Below, one piece after another: positions 8,061 to 16,868 of a DNA stretch of 64,000 bases; the stretch's first letter is position 1, and each line of letters starts with the position of its first letter. Both the position numbers and the translations under genes were made by a program. The notes beneath the pieces were generated by a model. The model worked only from the letters and a program-made list of their open reading frames with translations, had not been told where the DNA came from and did no database searches. The stretch is from Nakamurella sp040546275 (GTDB lineage: Bacteria; Actinomycetota; Actinomycetes; Mycobacteriales; Nakamurellaceae), in NCBI RefSeq assembly GCF_040546275.1, contig NZ_JBEPNO010000001.1, positions 124,001 through 188,000 on the forward strand, given 5' to 3'.

Positions 8061-8738
8061 TCAACGAGGCGTCCGGATCAGATGCACGCAGACCGCGGCG
8101 ACGAGCCCGAGCTCGATGGCGCACACGATCAGGATGCGCACGCCGAAGCTGCCGAACACCGGTGCGGCATCGATGACCACGGCCGCCAGGATCGCAGTGA
8201 GGCAGCCGACCGCTCTGCGGCGGTCACCCTGAGCGGCGAACCGTCGGGCCAGGACCGCGGCGGCCACCAGCCACCCGATCGTCGCGAGGGCGAAACCGGC
8301 CATGTGCAGCTGACCGTGCCAACTGAACTGGCCTGGGCCGTCCGGCGTCCCCATCGGGAAGGCATAGCCCGGGTCTGCGAGGAACACTCCGGAGACGATC
8401 AGGCCGAGGCCGAACCCGGTAAGGCCGAGAGGGGCCCAGGTCCGGCCGGGTCCGGTCGGCATGGCCCGGCGCATCCCGAGGGCACCGGCGACCAGCAGCG
8501 CGCCGGTGACCAGGAAGTTCGCGATCTGGATGAACCCCATGGACCCCAGGCTCAGCATGCTCAGGGCGTGTTTGTCGAGGTCGAAACCCTGACGGGTGAA
8601 GGTCTGCACCACCCCGACGATCAGCAGTACCGGCGCGGCCAGACCGCCGGCGGCCAGTAGCCGGTGCGTCAGGCGGTCACCGGCCCAGGACGCGCGGGTT
8701 GTCGTTGCGGGAGTGACTCTGGTGGCGATGGTGTTCAC
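8061..8738 (-). CDS. DUF998-family membrane protein
   Basis: 225 residues with about six hydrophobic segments and the DUF998 pattern (AAPVLLIVGVVQTFTRQGFD...HALSMLSLGSMGFIQIANF). The frame stays open upstream, but GTG 8738 (VNTIATR) has GGAG ahead of it and gives the usual family length. The function of DUF998 proteins is not known. It stands alone on the minus strand between the DGPF gene and the sortase gene, with 166 bases of non-coding sequence upstream. Confidence 0.85.
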   Translation of the reverse strand: MNTIATRVTPATTTRASWAGDRLTHRLLAAGGLAAPVLLIVGVVQTFTRQGFDLDKHALSMLSLGSMGFIQIANFLVTGALLVAGALGMRRAMPTGPGRTWAPLGLTGFGLGLIVSGVFLADPGYAFPMGTPDGPGQFSWHGQLHMAGFALATIGWLVAAAVLARRFAAQGDRRRAVGCLTAILAAVVIDAAPVFGSFGVRILIVCAIELGLVAAVCVHLIRTPR

Positions 8739-8904
8739 GGTGGGCTCCAAGTCGATGACGGCACCCCAACGGTGCCTTTCATCTACTGCGTCGCCCGAGC
8801 ACATCCGATCCGGACACCGGCCCGTGAAAACTTTCGTTCGTTTTCTTGACCTGCGGTCAGCGGACCTGATGGCAGGCGACGTGACCCGACTTGTCGAGGA
8901 GCCG

Positions 8905-9744
8905 CTATCTTTGCGGGACGGGTACTGCGGTGATGAGCAGGTTGGATTGGTAGCTGCGGGTGGAGTAGTCGAAATCACCGATGCACGTCACCAGGAGCAG
9001 GTCCGAGGCATTGGTGGTGCGTTGCAGCAGCCGGGGGTCCAGTTGCGTCTTCTGGATTTCCTGTCGGTTGGTCACCTTGAAATGCAGGGTCCGTCCATCC
9101 GCCTGGGCGAGGGTCATGGTGTCTCCGGTGTGCAGGAGGTCAAGGGCAGCGAACGCCCCCAGTCCCGCTGCCGCGGAATCGATGTGCCCGGTGATCACCG
9201 CCCGGCCCGGCATACCCGGCCGTGGCCCGGATACCCACCAGCCTGCCGTGGAAATATCTGCCGGCGGTTCCAGCACGCCTTCGGCCGTCACGCCGATCGG
9301 GACGACGCGGATCGGATTGCGCGAACCCGCCAGTTGAATGGACGTCGGAACGGACAGGGGCGCACCCGCGTTGGGCGGCGGCGGCTGATTCTTCTGCCGG
9401 GAGCCGGCGGTCGACGACCGCGTCCCTGCTGCCTCGACAGATGTGGGGCGCTGACTGGGTGGAAGTGTGGACGTCGACGGCGAATTGTCGACCGGATCGG
9501 GCGCGGTGGTGGCCGGGCTGTGCGTCGACAGCGGGGCTGTCAAGGTACGGACGAAATACTTCTGCTCGATTGCTGCGGTGTGGGTCCGGGCGGAGAAACC
9601 GGAAATGAGCGTGATGCTTGCAGCGACGACTATCAGGATTCCCGCGAGCAGCAGGGTGATCAACCACGCCATGGCTGGGCGCAGCCGGCGGCGGCGCCGG
9701 GTGGAATCCCGACGCCGCCCACCAGATTCATTCGTTGATGCCAT
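8905..9744 (-). CDS. Class F sortase
   Basis: 279 residues. There is a short basic N-terminus, one membrane anchor at about 25-50, a low-complexity Pro/Ser/Thr linker at 68-130, then a compact catalytic domain. The catalytic triad is visible as H187 in VITGHIDSA, C254 in LLLVTCIG and R263 in STRSYQSN. This type II-like topology and the small domain fit actinobacterial class F sortases. It lies 9 bases downstream of the CHRD-protein gene on the same strand, so the two are probably enzyme and substrate on the cell surface. Confidence 0.9.
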   Translation of the reverse strand: MASTNESGGRRRDSTRRRRRLRPAMAWLITLLLAGILIVVAASITLISGFSARTHTAAIEQKYFVRTLTAPLSTHSPATTAPDPVDNSPSTSTLPPSQRPTSVEAAGTRSSTAGSRQKNQPPPPNAGAPLSVPTSIQLAGSRNPIRVVPIGVTAEGVLEPPADISTAGWWVSGPRPGMPGRAVITGHIDSAAAGLGAFAALDLLHTGDTMTLAQADGRTLHFKVTNRQEIQKTQLDPRLLQRTTNASDLLLVTCIGDFDYSTRSYQSNLLITAVPVPQR

Positions 9745-9753
9745 CTTCGGGCG

Positions 9754-10365
9754 TCAGATGCTCCGCTTGCGGACGGTGTACACCCCGGCCGCAGCCAGGA
9801 GCACCATGACCGACCCGAGAAGCAGCGCAACCATGGGGCCGCCGAGCCCGGACTGCGCTGCAGCGAACTGTCCACCGTTTCCGGCGTCGACCGCGGTCGG
9901 TGCTGTGCCGGACCCGGTCATCAGTTGGCCACGGGCAGCACCGGAAGGGTGGGACTTGGTGTGCACGTTGACGTAGTAGCCGGCCGGGTCGGCAACGATC
10001 GCGGCAGCCAGGACTTTGTCCACCTTGACGGTTGCGGTTCCGTGAGCGTTGATCACGGCAGCATCGAACATGACCACGACCGGACCGCTGACCCCTTCCG
10101 CGCCCTTGTGGATGTGACCGGCCACCACCGGTCCGCTTCCCTGGAAGGAAACGGTATAGGTGATCGTCCCGGCCTGCGGGTCGACGTCGACCGTGGCGGC
10201 GACAGTGTCGCCGGCCGAGCCTGCCGGAACCTCTGACGACCCGTTACCGGAAGCAGTCAGACCGGTGGTTGCGGCTGAAGCAGTCGACACCACGCTGACG
10301 AGCATGAGACTGCAGACACCGGCGATGGCGAGCACACGCGCTGCGGTGACGCGAAAACGATTCAT
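9754..10365 (-). CDS. CHRD-domain secreted protein with C-terminal anchor
   Basis: 203 residues starting at ATG 10365 (the frame opens 31 codons earlier). A signal peptide ends near STASAATT. The CHRD domain shows the characteristic GPVVAGHIHKGAEGVSGPVVV, the final VNVHTKSHPSGAARGQL and the ...TVTYTVSF-like strand. The C-terminus has a hydrophobic segment (MVALLLGSVMVLLAAAGVYTV) and the tail RKRSI, as in a cell-wall sorting signal, but no canonical LPxTG lies before it. The adjacent class F sortase suggests it is processed at a variant motif or simply membrane-anchored. Confidence 0.85.
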   Translation of the reverse strand: MNRFRVTAARVLAIAGVCSLMLVSVVSTASAATTGLTASGNGSSEVPAGSAGDTVAATVDVDPQAGTITYTVSFQGSGPVVAGHIHKGAEGVSGPVVVMFDAAVINAHGTATVKVDKVLAAAIVADPAGYYVNVHTKSHPSGAARGQLMTGSGTAPTAVDAGNGGQFAAAQSGLGGPMVALLLGSVMVLLAAAGVYTVRKRSI

Positions 10366-10563
10366 CTTGACTCTTTCCCGTTGGGTACCGGCGCGGGCCG
10401 CCGGCACTGGATCACCACCCCTTGATACACCTATCTGTGAGTTGACCCAGAAATTCATGGACGACCCCGAGCCTGCAGAGGCCGCCGACCGATGTGGCCG
10501 CCGCGGGCAACGCCGCAGCGACGTACACCAGGTGGCCGACGAAGCTCGTTGGTGAGCTCGGTT

Positions 10564-11421
10564 TCAGATCGTCGACCGCACCCGGTTGTCGTACAGGGCG
10601 AGTGCCGCAGCCGTATTCGACGCCGGTACGTGGTAGGTGGAATGCACCAGTTCGATCTGCGGGTTCATCGCCCCGCGCATCACCAACCACATGATCAGTT
10701 CGATGCCCTCGGAACCGGCCTGGGTGATGTAGTCCTCCCGGCTCAGGGCGGCCAGGGAGGCCGGGTCGTTCTCGATGGCGTCGAGGAACATGTGGTCGAA
10801 TGTCGGATTGATGAAGCCGGCACGGGCGCCCGCGAGTTGGTGCGACATCCCACCGGTGCCGAAGACGGCAATCTTCACCGCGGGGTCGAACGATGTGATG
10901 GCCCGCCCGATCGCCTGGCCGAGGGCGTAGCACCGCGCGGCGGTGGGCTGCGGGTACTGGATGACGTTGACGAGCAGCGGAACCACGGCGCACGGCCAGG
11001 TCTCGCCCGGGTCGGGACAGTAGATCGACAGCGGCACGGTGAGCCCGTGATCGACATCGAGTTGCTGGAACACCGTCAGATCGAAGCCCTCATCCATCAG
11101 CTGTTGCACCAGATGCAGCGAAAGCTGGGGCGATCCAACCACTTCGGGCACCGGACGCTTCCCGAAACCCTCGTCAGCCACCTGGTACCGATCGGCCGTG
11201 CCGATGGCGAAGGTCGGCACGATGTCGAGGTCGACCCCGTTCGCATGGTCGTTGTAGACGATCAGGGCGATGTCGGGTCGGTGCTCGGCCATCCACTCCT
11301 GTGCGGGCTGGTAGCCGTCGAAAAGGGGTTTCCAGTATGGGTCCTGGGTCTTCCCCCGGTCCATGGCCGAGCCGATGGAGGGAACGTGCGACGTCGCCAG
11401 CCCCCAGATCACTTCAGCCAT
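10564..11421 (-). CDS. ligB: Class III extradiol dioxygenase, LigB-type beta subunit (protocatechuate 4,5-dioxygenase/gallate dioxygenase)
   Basis: 285 residues of the LigB superfamily, the catalytic subunit that opens catechol-type rings with non-haem Fe(II). Residues equivalent to the iron ligands and base of LigB are visible: H12 (ATSHVPSIG), H59 (NDHANGV), H194 (GGMSHQLAG) and E241 (GIELIMWL). The start overlaps the ligA stop by 8 bases. It is the last gene of the ring-cleavage operon. Separate LigA and LigB chains resemble protocatechuate 4,5-dioxygenase; the gallate enzyme GalA is a fused single chain, so the substrate remains open. Confidence 0.92.
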   Translation of the reverse strand: MAEVIWGLATSHVPSIGSAMDRGKTQDPYWKPLFDGYQPAQEWMAEHRPDIALIVYNDHANGVDLDIVPTFAIGTADRYQVADEGFGKRPVPEVVGSPQLSLHLVQQLMDEGFDLTVFQQLDVDHGLTVPLSIYCPDPGETWPCAVVPLLVNVIQYPQPTAARCYALGQAIGRAITSFDPAVKIAVFGTGGMSHQLAGARAGFINPTFDHMFLDAIENDPASLAALSREDYITQAGSEGIELIMWLVMRGAMNPQIELVHSTYHVPASNTAAALALYDNRVRSTI

Positions 11422-11770
11422 CGATCCGCCCTCCCGAGCGCAGTTCAGCGACGAATTCCTCTTCGGTCATGCCGGTGAACACCCCTCCGAGGTACTGCAT
11501 CGACCGACCGTCTAGCATGGCCAGCTTGTAGACGTAGAAGATGCTCCCGCCGAGGTCGAGCATGGCCTGCCAATCCCGTGCGGCGACCGCCTTCCGTTGG
11601 TCATCGGTGAGGCCGAACTCCACGCAGTACTCCTGCTCGCCGGCGAGGAACCGTTCGCGGTCGGCGGCGGTGCGGAGGCTCATGAACATCTTGTTCATCG
11701 GGTACCCGCGTCGGCTTGTCTCGCCGTCGAACACGTAGGTGTCGGTGCGTTCCGGCGCCGTACCGTCCAT
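11414..11770 (-). CDS. ligA: LigA-type alpha subunit of extradiol dioxygenase
   Basis: Small helical subunit that covers the active site of LigB. The pattern TYVFDGETSRRGYPMNKMFMSL, then FGLTDDQRKAVAARDWQAMLDLGGSIFYVYKLA, is characteristic of LigA. From ATG 11770 it has 118 residues; GTG 11785 is an alternative start. It follows the isomerase-like gene by about 20 bases and overlaps ligB, so it is part of a single operon. Confidence 0.9.
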   Translation of the reverse strand: MDGTAPERTDTYVFDGETSRRGYPMNKMFMSLRTAADRERFLAGEQEYCVEFGLTDDQRKAVAARDWQAMLDLGGSIFYVYKLAMLDGRSMQYLGGVFTGMTEEEFVAELRSGGRIDG

Positions 11771-11790
11771 CGAACCTGCGGACACGTCGC

Positions 11791-12066
11791 CTACCGTTCC
11801 TGGGGGTGCTGGGCGAGTGCCTCGACGGTGACGTCGAGCCACGGTGCCATCGGCAGCGACATCAACGCGTCATGCAGCTCGGCGGGATCGGTCGCCTCGT
11901 ACAGGCCGACGGTCGCATTGCGGCCGGGAACGCGCCACAGGCGCTTCAGGGTTCCCGCTGCCCTCAGTTCCATGGCGCGGGCCCGTTCCGCCGCCCGCAG
12001 CTCCTCCCGCTGTTGAGTGGTTGTCTCGGTGGGCAGACGGTTCTCGGACCGGACGAGGAATTCCAC
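11791..12066 (-). CDS. Muconolactone delta-isomerase-like protein
   Basis: 91 residues. It aligns by eye along its whole length with muconolactone isomerases: EFLVRSENRLP at the start, LRAAERARAMELRAAG, the LWRVPGRNATVGLYE core, and LHDALMSLPMAPWLDVTVEAL. GTG 12066 is preceded by AGGAG. No other beta-ketoadipate-pathway gene is nearby. Between a hydratase/aldolase pair and a ring-opening dioxygenase it is more likely to isomerise an oxalomesaconate-type intermediate than muconolactone; that role is inference. Confidence 0.85.
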   Translation of the reverse strand: MEFLVRSENRLPTETTTQQREELRAAERARAMELRAAGTLKRLWRVPGRNATVGLYEATDPAELHDALMSLPMAPWLDVTVEALAQHPQER

Positions 12067-12074
12067 GTCGTCTC

Positions 12075-12812
12075 CTACTCTCTCGATCGTGCGATGGGTT
12101 GCAGGACATCGGTGGCCAGTCCGATCAGCACTTCGGCAAGAGCACCCGGATCGGTCACCATCGCCTCGTGGCCGGTCGGCAACTCGTGCACCGGCCAACC
12201 CTGCTCCCGTGCTCGATCGGCCTGGCCACGGAAGGCTCGCATCCAGGAGACGCATTCGACGAAAGCGGCCGGGATGTGGCGTCCGGCACCGGTGAGATGC
12301 AGTGTGTCGGTGTAGGTCTTCCAGGGATGCGGAGTCAGACGCGGTGTCAGCCAGTCGATGTCGCTCTGCTCCGTGACGCCCAGGACGGACAGCCTCCGCA
12401 CCGGTACCAACCAGCCGAAACCATCCTCGGCCGCGGAAGTCGCCCAGTGGTGTGCGACGGTCTCCGGCAACAGGTCGCGGGCCGACTCGCCGTCCGACCC
12501 GACGAAAGCGTCGAGATACACGCGCCGGTCGATGATGTCGGGGCGCCGGTCGGCGACCGCGCTGACGATCTGGCCGGCATAGCTGTGGCCGACCAGCACG
12601 ACGTGCTCCAGTTGCAGCACGTCGATCAACCGGATCACGTCTTCCACGTGGGTATCCAGGCCGACAGCAGGAGAGAGTAGATGGGCCCGCTCGGACAGTC
12701 CCGTGAGGGTGGGTGAGTGGACGTCGTGACCAGCGGCGCGCAGTAGCGGGGAGACCCGATCCCAGCACCAGCCCCCGTGCCACGCGCCGTGCACCAGGAC
12801 GAAGACGCTCAC
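12075..12812 (-). CDS. Alpha/beta-hydrolase (esterase/hydroxynitrile-lyase-like)
   Basis: 245 residues. The oxyanion-hole segment is LVHGAWHGGWCWDRV, the nucleophile elbow is VGHSYAG, and the catalytic histidine lies near the end in LPTGHEAMVTDP. It resembles the EstC/pheophytinase-like and salicylate-esterase-like group. Its start overlaps the aldolase stop by 4 bases. In this operon it could hydrolyse an ester substrate (for example a phenolic ester entering the pathway) or the lactone 2-pyrone-4,6-dicarboxylate; the sequence does not decide. Confidence 0.85.
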   Translation of the reverse strand: MSVFVLVHGAWHGGWCWDRVSPLLRAAGHDVHSPTLTGLSERAHLLSPAVGLDTHVEDVIRLIDVLQLEHVVLVGHSYAGQIVSAVADRRPDIIDRRVYLDAFVGSDGESARDLLPETVAHHWATSAAEDGFGWLVPVRRLSVLGVTEQSDIDWLTPRLTPHPWKTYTDTLHLTGAGRHIPAAFVECVSWMRAFRGQADRAREQGWPVHELPTGHEAMVTDPGALAEVLIGLATDVLQPIARSRE

Positions 12813-13498
12813 CCGGGTCCATCCACGTACGCCACCCCGAGGCGCTCGAGCGTCGGGCGCATGTCGTAGAGGTCCAGACCCAATACGCCCGAACGGAACT
12901 GCTCGATCTTGCCTGCCTCCGAGGTCTCGCGGGCCAGGGCCTTCTCCGCCACCTCGGGGGCCAGCTCCAGAGGGACGCAGAGCACGCCGTCGTCATCGGC
13001 CACCACGACGTCGCCCGGGCGGAGCGAGGCGCCCGCGATCACCACCGGCACGTTGACCGAACCCGGACTCGCCTTGACGGTGCCCTGCGCCGAGACGGCG
13101 CGCGACCACACCGGAAAGCGCATGGCGCTCAACGCAGCGACGTCCCGCACGCCGGCGTCGATGATCAGTCCGCAAACCCCGCGGGTGGCCAGTTGCACGG
13201 CGAACAGCTCGCCGAACATGCCGTCCGTCGACAGCGACGTGGTGGTGACCACGAGGACGTCACCCGGCCCGCACTGCTCGATGCTGGCATGGATCATCAG
13301 GTTGTCCCCGGGGTGGCTCAGCACAGTCACGGCGCGCCCGGCGATGCGCGCTCCCCGATAGATGGGGCGCAGCACCGGCTGGGTGAGACCGCGCCGTCCC
13401 ATTGCCTCGTGCGCCGTGGCGACGCCGGCGCGCGCGAGGATCTCGACTGCGTCGGGGTCGGGGCGTCGGTCGGACCGCACTATCACATGGCCGCTCAT
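12809..13498 (-). CDS. ligK: 4-carboxy-4-hydroxy-2-oxoadipate aldolase (RraA-fold, LigK/GalC type)
   Basis: Metal-dependent class II aldolase of the RraA-like fold that splits CHA into pyruvate and oxaloacetate, the last step of the protocatechuate-4,5 and gallate pathways. Family segments visible are GDNLMIHASIEQCGPGDVLVV, GVCGLIIDAGVRD (Arg and Asp of the active site) and RPGDVVVADDDGVL. It is 229 residues long from ATG 13498, the usual size. The start overlaps the hydratase stop by ATGA. A simple RraA-type ribonuclease regulator is unlikely given the operon. Confidence 0.9.
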   Translation of the reverse strand: MSGHVIVRSDRRPDPDAVEILARAGVATAHEAMGRRGLTQPVLRPIYRGARIAGRAVTVLSHPGDNLMIHASIEQCGPGDVLVVTTTSLSTDGMFGELFAVQLATRGVCGLIIDAGVRDVAALSAMRFPVWSRAVSAQGTVKASPGSVNVPVVIAGASLRPGDVVVADDDGVLCVPLELAPEVAEKALARETSEAGKIEQFRSGVLGLDLYDMRPTLERLGVAYVDGPG

Positions 13499-14226
13499 CG
13501 GAGATCGCTGCCCACCGTCGGAAACGTGCGCTGGTAGGCCTCGGCGTGGGTGACCCTCGACGGTGCGCCGTTGCGTACCGCCTGCACGCCGCGGCGGCTG
13601 CCGAGATCGGTGTAGTAGCGCAGCAGGTGGTCCTGCGCGGTCATGCAGGCCATCGCCTTCGCCTTGATGTCGAACACCTCGGTGATGTCCAGGAGCAGGT
13701 CTGGGTTGAAGCCGCACACCTCCGGCTGGTGCGGCTCGAACTGGAGGACCTGCGAGGCCCCCAGGGGCTTGGTGCTCCGGTCGTGGCCGTGTGCCTGGGC
13801 GACCATGCGGGTGAGGAGGGTGGTCTCGTGGGCCAGGTTGTGATCGCGGTTGTAGGGGTCGTCGGCGACGTGGGTCAGCAGGACATCTGGTTGCCGCGTG
13901 CGCAGCACCTGGACCATGAAGTCGACCGCGGCGGCATCGACCCGCAGCGGATAGTCGCCGAGGTCGAGGAACTCGATGCTTGCCCCGAGAACCGCTGCGG
14001 CGGCCGTTGCCTCAGCGCGGCGGGCTTCCTTCACCCGCTCGAGGGTCATATCCGGCCGCGACCACAAACCCTGGGACTCGCCCCTCTCGCCGAAGCTCAG
14101 GCAGAGCACGTGAACCGCAGAGGCGCGTTGGGTGGACAGTGCGATCGCACCACCGGCGCGCCAGACGAAGTCGCCGGAGTGCGCACTGATCACCAGGATG
14201 GATGCTGTCTCGGCGTCGTTGGTCAT
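13495..14226 (-). CDS. galB: 4-oxalomesaconate hydratase, GalB-type (PIG-L/LmbE fold)
   Basis: 243 residues. The N-terminal motif SAHSGDFVWRAGGAIAL matches the AHxxDxxWRAGG pattern of the zinc-dependent GalB hydratases and not the AHPDD of ordinary PIG-L deacetylases. The second metal region is DDPYNRDHNLAHE. GalB hydrates 4-oxalomesaconate to CHA, the substrate of the aldolase encoded next (ATGA overlap). It is the first gene of the operon, 172 bases after the response-regulator gene on the same strand. Confidence 0.88.
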   Translation of the reverse strand: MTNDAETASILVISAHSGDFVWRAGGAIALSTQRASAVHVLCLSFGERGESQGLWSRPDMTLERVKEARRAEATAAAAVLGASIEFLDLGDYPLRVDAAAVDFMVQVLRTRQPDVLLTHVADDPYNRDHNLAHETTLLTRMVAQAHGHDRSTKPLGASQVLQFEPHQPEVCGFNPDLLLDITEVFDIKAKAMACMTAQDHLLRYYTDLGSRRGVQAVRNGAPSRVTHAEAYQRTFPTVGSDLR

Positions 14227-14398
14227 GCCTGATCGGTCCCTTCGCAGCGTGGCGACGACCCGACGGCCGCGTCCTTCTCCACGCTAGGAAAACCTCGTGA
14301 GGCAGACAACGGACCGACGTCAGCTCTTGATCGACCACTGCGACCCGCGGCGGCTACGTCATCCGTCGCGATCGGCCGTCGCGATCAGGCCGTCTGGA

Positions 14399-15076
14399 TC
14401 AGGACGGTGGCGGTGTGATCAGACCCTCCCGGATGGCGAGCAGCGCGGCCTGGGTGCGGGAGGACAGCTGGAGCTTGCCGAGCACGTTGCTCACGTGGGT
14501 ACGTGCGGTGCGGTCGCTGATCACCAGGCGGGCCGCGATGTCGTTGTTGGACAACCCTTGTGCGACCAGAACGAGGATTTCCCGCTCGCGCGTCGTGAGG
14601 CCGGACAGGCCGAGTTTGGGTGCGGACATCCGGCGGGCCAGTTGCCGGGCGACGGTCGAGTCCAGGTGCACCCGGCCGGCCGCAGCGTCCCGGATGGCGG
14701 TGCCGACGTCGTGTGGGTCTGCATCCTTGAGGAGGTACCCGGCGGCTCCGGCGGCCAGCGCGGCGTGCACCCGCTCGACTTCACCGAAGCTCGTCAGGAC
14801 GACGACACGGATGTCCGGGTGGGCCTGTGCGATTGCTTCGGTGGCTTCGACGCCGCCCATGCCCGGCATCTGGAGGTCCATCAGAATGACGTGCGGGACA
14901 GGCTGTCCGGTTGTTCGCCACTGTTCCAAGAGCGCCAGGATCTGTTCCCCGTCGTTGGCCTCGCCGATGACCTCCACGGATGGCACGGTGTCCAGGTAGG
15001 CGCGGACGCCGCGCCGGACGAACGCATGGTCGTCGACCACGGCTACCCGGATGACCTCGGGCGGGCTCTCGGTCAT
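14399..15076 (-). CDS. NarL/LuxR-type response regulator
   Basis: 225 residues: receiver domain with D-D near VVDDHAF, phospho-acceptor Asp in VILMDLQMPGMGG, Thr in VVLTSF and Lys in YLLKDA. A C-terminal LuxR helix-turn-helix follows (LTTREREILVLVAQGLSNNDIAARLVISDRTARTHVSNVL). The start overlaps the kinase stop by ATGA, so they form a cognate pair. The location between a CUT2 importer and the ring-cleavage operon, all on one strand, suggests control of one or both; this is inference. Confidence 0.93.
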   Translation of the reverse strand: MTESPPEVIRVAVVDDHAFVRRGVRAYLDTVPSVEVIGEANDGEQILALLEQWRTTGQPVPHVILMDLQMPGMGGVEATEAIAQAHPDIRVVVLTSFGEVERVHAALAAGAAGYLLKDADPHDVGTAIRDAAAGRVHLDSTVARQLARRMSAPKLGLSGLTTREREILVLVAQGLSNNDIAARLVISDRTARTHVSNVLGKLQLSSRTQAALLAIREGLITPPPS

Positions 15077-16662
15077 CGCTCACCTCGAAGGTGTCCCGAG
15101 CGCTCCCGGTGGTCGGCGTCGGCGACCGACCTGCCGACCCTGGGCAGCACGACCCGCACGGACCAGCCGCCGTCGGGACGCGGCCCGACAACAAGCCGTC
15201 CGCCCCATCTCTCGGTGCGTTCGCGCATGGACATCAGCCCGAGTGTGGTCGCCGGCGCAGAGGCAGTCGTCCCGAGATCCGGGTGTGGGGAACACCCGTC
15301 GTCGGAGACCTCGACGACAAAGCCGTCACCGTCGGTGATGTCGATGCTCACGTGGTTGGCCCTGGCATGTTTGACGACGTTCTGCAGTGCCTCCTGGACG
15401 ATGCGGTACAGGTCCTCCTGGAGGTCGACGGGAAGATCGGATTCGACGTCGCAGGGGGCTCGTACGTCGACGATCAGCCCGGTTCTGGCCCGGAGGCTGG
15501 CGGCATGCGCCCGCACCGCATCGAACAGGTCCCGCTCGGTGAGGTCAAGGGGACGCAACTCGAACATGAGCCGTCGGACGTCGGCCAGCGCATTCTGGGC
15601 CAGTTCGGCGAGCTCCTCGGCCGCACCGCAGACCGACGCCGTATCGAGGTTCTGGCTCGCTGCCGCGGAGCGCAGGGCCGTGGTCTGCAGGCGCATCGAG
15701 AAAAGTTGCTGCACCACGGAATCGTGAAGATCCCTCGACAGCCGCCGTCGCTCGTCGAGCCGCACCTGGGATCGCGTCTGGGCCAGGAGTTGTGCGGTGT
15801 CGATGGCGACCGCCGCGTATTCGGCCATCGCGCGCAGGAAGTCGAGGGATTGCGGGCCGGGATCCTCACCGGGCACGTAGTACGCGTTGATGACCCCCAG
15901 TGCCCGACCCCGGACTATCAGGGGCATGGCAACGAAGCCGTCCCAGTTCGGCTGATCCATGATGGCGTGCAAGGGCGCCCAGTCCGGGTCGGCCATGACC
16001 GTTGCCTTCCGGTGGGGAATCACAACCGCCTCGACCCGCTCGATGGCTTCCAGGAAACGAATGTCCGCACCCAGTCTGCGGCAGGCACTCAGCCGTTCGG
16101 TGAAGCCGGCAGCATCTCCGAAGCCGGCCATGCCCAGGATCCTTACCTCGTCCGTCGGGTCGTCCATGGCCAGATGGATCTGCACGGCGGCGATGTTCGC
16201 GGTCATGTAGATCTCGTGCGCAACGGCATCCAACGTCGCGTGCAACGAGCCGGCGTCGGCCACGCTCGAGGACACCCGCACGATGGCGGTGAGACGTTCC
16301 TGCTGCCGTAGTGCATCGGTCACGTCCCGAAACCACACCACCTGGCCGGACGATCCGGGAATCTGCTCGAGCCGGTACTCGAGGTCACGCCGACGCCGGT
16401 CCTGCGTGGTCCAGGCCGTCGTGTGCAAACCACCGACGGCATCCTCGGACAGCGGGTCGATCGCGAACGGCGCCGTTCGTCCGACCAGATCGGCGTCCGG
16501 AAGCCCCAGGATGGCGGCGGCGTTGGCGTTCAACCCGACGAAACGACCGTCGGTGTCGAGCACGGCCAGACCATCGGCGGACACATCCACGAGTGCGCGC
16601 AACACCACGTCGGCGGTGGTGGCCGGCGGCCAGGCCGGAGCGGTGGTGACGTCGGTGTGCAC
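15073..16662 (-). CDS. Sensor histidine kinase (PAS-GAF-HisKA_3-HATPase)
   Basis: About 529 residues, cytoplasmic, with no membrane segment. A PAS domain comes first (ALVDVSADGLAVLDTDGRFVGLNANAAAILG), then a GAF domain, the dimerisation box with the phospho-accepting histidine (RRLSRDLHDSVVQQLFSMRL) and the ATPase (VVKHARANHVSIDI; VEVSDDG). GTG 16662 has GGGTGG upstream and is preferred; GTG 16695 also opens the frame. As a soluble PAS/GAF kinase it should sense an internal ligand or redox state, which fits catabolic control. Confidence 0.93.
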   Translation of the reverse strand: MHTDVTTAPAWPPATTADVVLRALVDVSADGLAVLDTDGRFVGLNANAAAILGLPDADLVGRTAPFAIDPLSEDAVGGLHTTAWTTQDRRRRDLEYRLEQIPGSSGQVVWFRDVTDALRQQERLTAIVRVSSSVADAGSLHATLDAVAHEIYMTANIAAVQIHLAMDDPTDEVRILGMAGFGDAAGFTERLSACRRLGADIRFLEAIERVEAVVIPHRKATVMADPDWAPLHAIMDQPNWDGFVAMPLIVRGRALGVINAYYVPGEDPGPQSLDFLRAMAEYAAVAIDTAQLLAQTRSQVRLDERRRLSRDLHDSVVQQLFSMRLQTTALRSAAASQNLDTASVCGAAEELAELAQNALADVRRLMFELRPLDLTERDLFDAVRAHAASLRARTGLIVDVRAPCDVESDLPVDLQEDLYRIVQEALQNVVKHARANHVSIDITDGDGFVVEVSDDGCSPHPDLGTTASAPATTLGLMSMRERTERWGGRLVVGPRPDGGWSVRVVLPRVGRSVADADHRERSGHLRGER

Positions 16663-16868
16663 GATTTTCCACCCTACGTGCGACTCCTGCCTCACGCGGA
16701 CCGCGCCACCGAAGCAGGATGATTCGGCCGCTGGAACTACGTCAGATGCCTTACGTCGGGGCTCCGGAACCGCTCACGTACAAGTAGTTCTCGTCGATCC
16801 ACGCCAGCGATCGCGCCACTCGAACGTCGAACGGGGGGGACCGTCAGCATCGAGCCGGCCCGATCGAT

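Noticed and set aside
10366..10563. Short hydrophobic minus-strand frame between the CHRD and ligB genes
   Set aside because: Hydrophobic stretch without a convincing start or ribosome-binding site; probably composition-driven.
11791..12996. Minus-strand frame of 401 codons
   Set aside because: Only its last 91 codons are real (the isomerase-like protein). The upstream part is an out-of-frame reading of the hydrolase gene.
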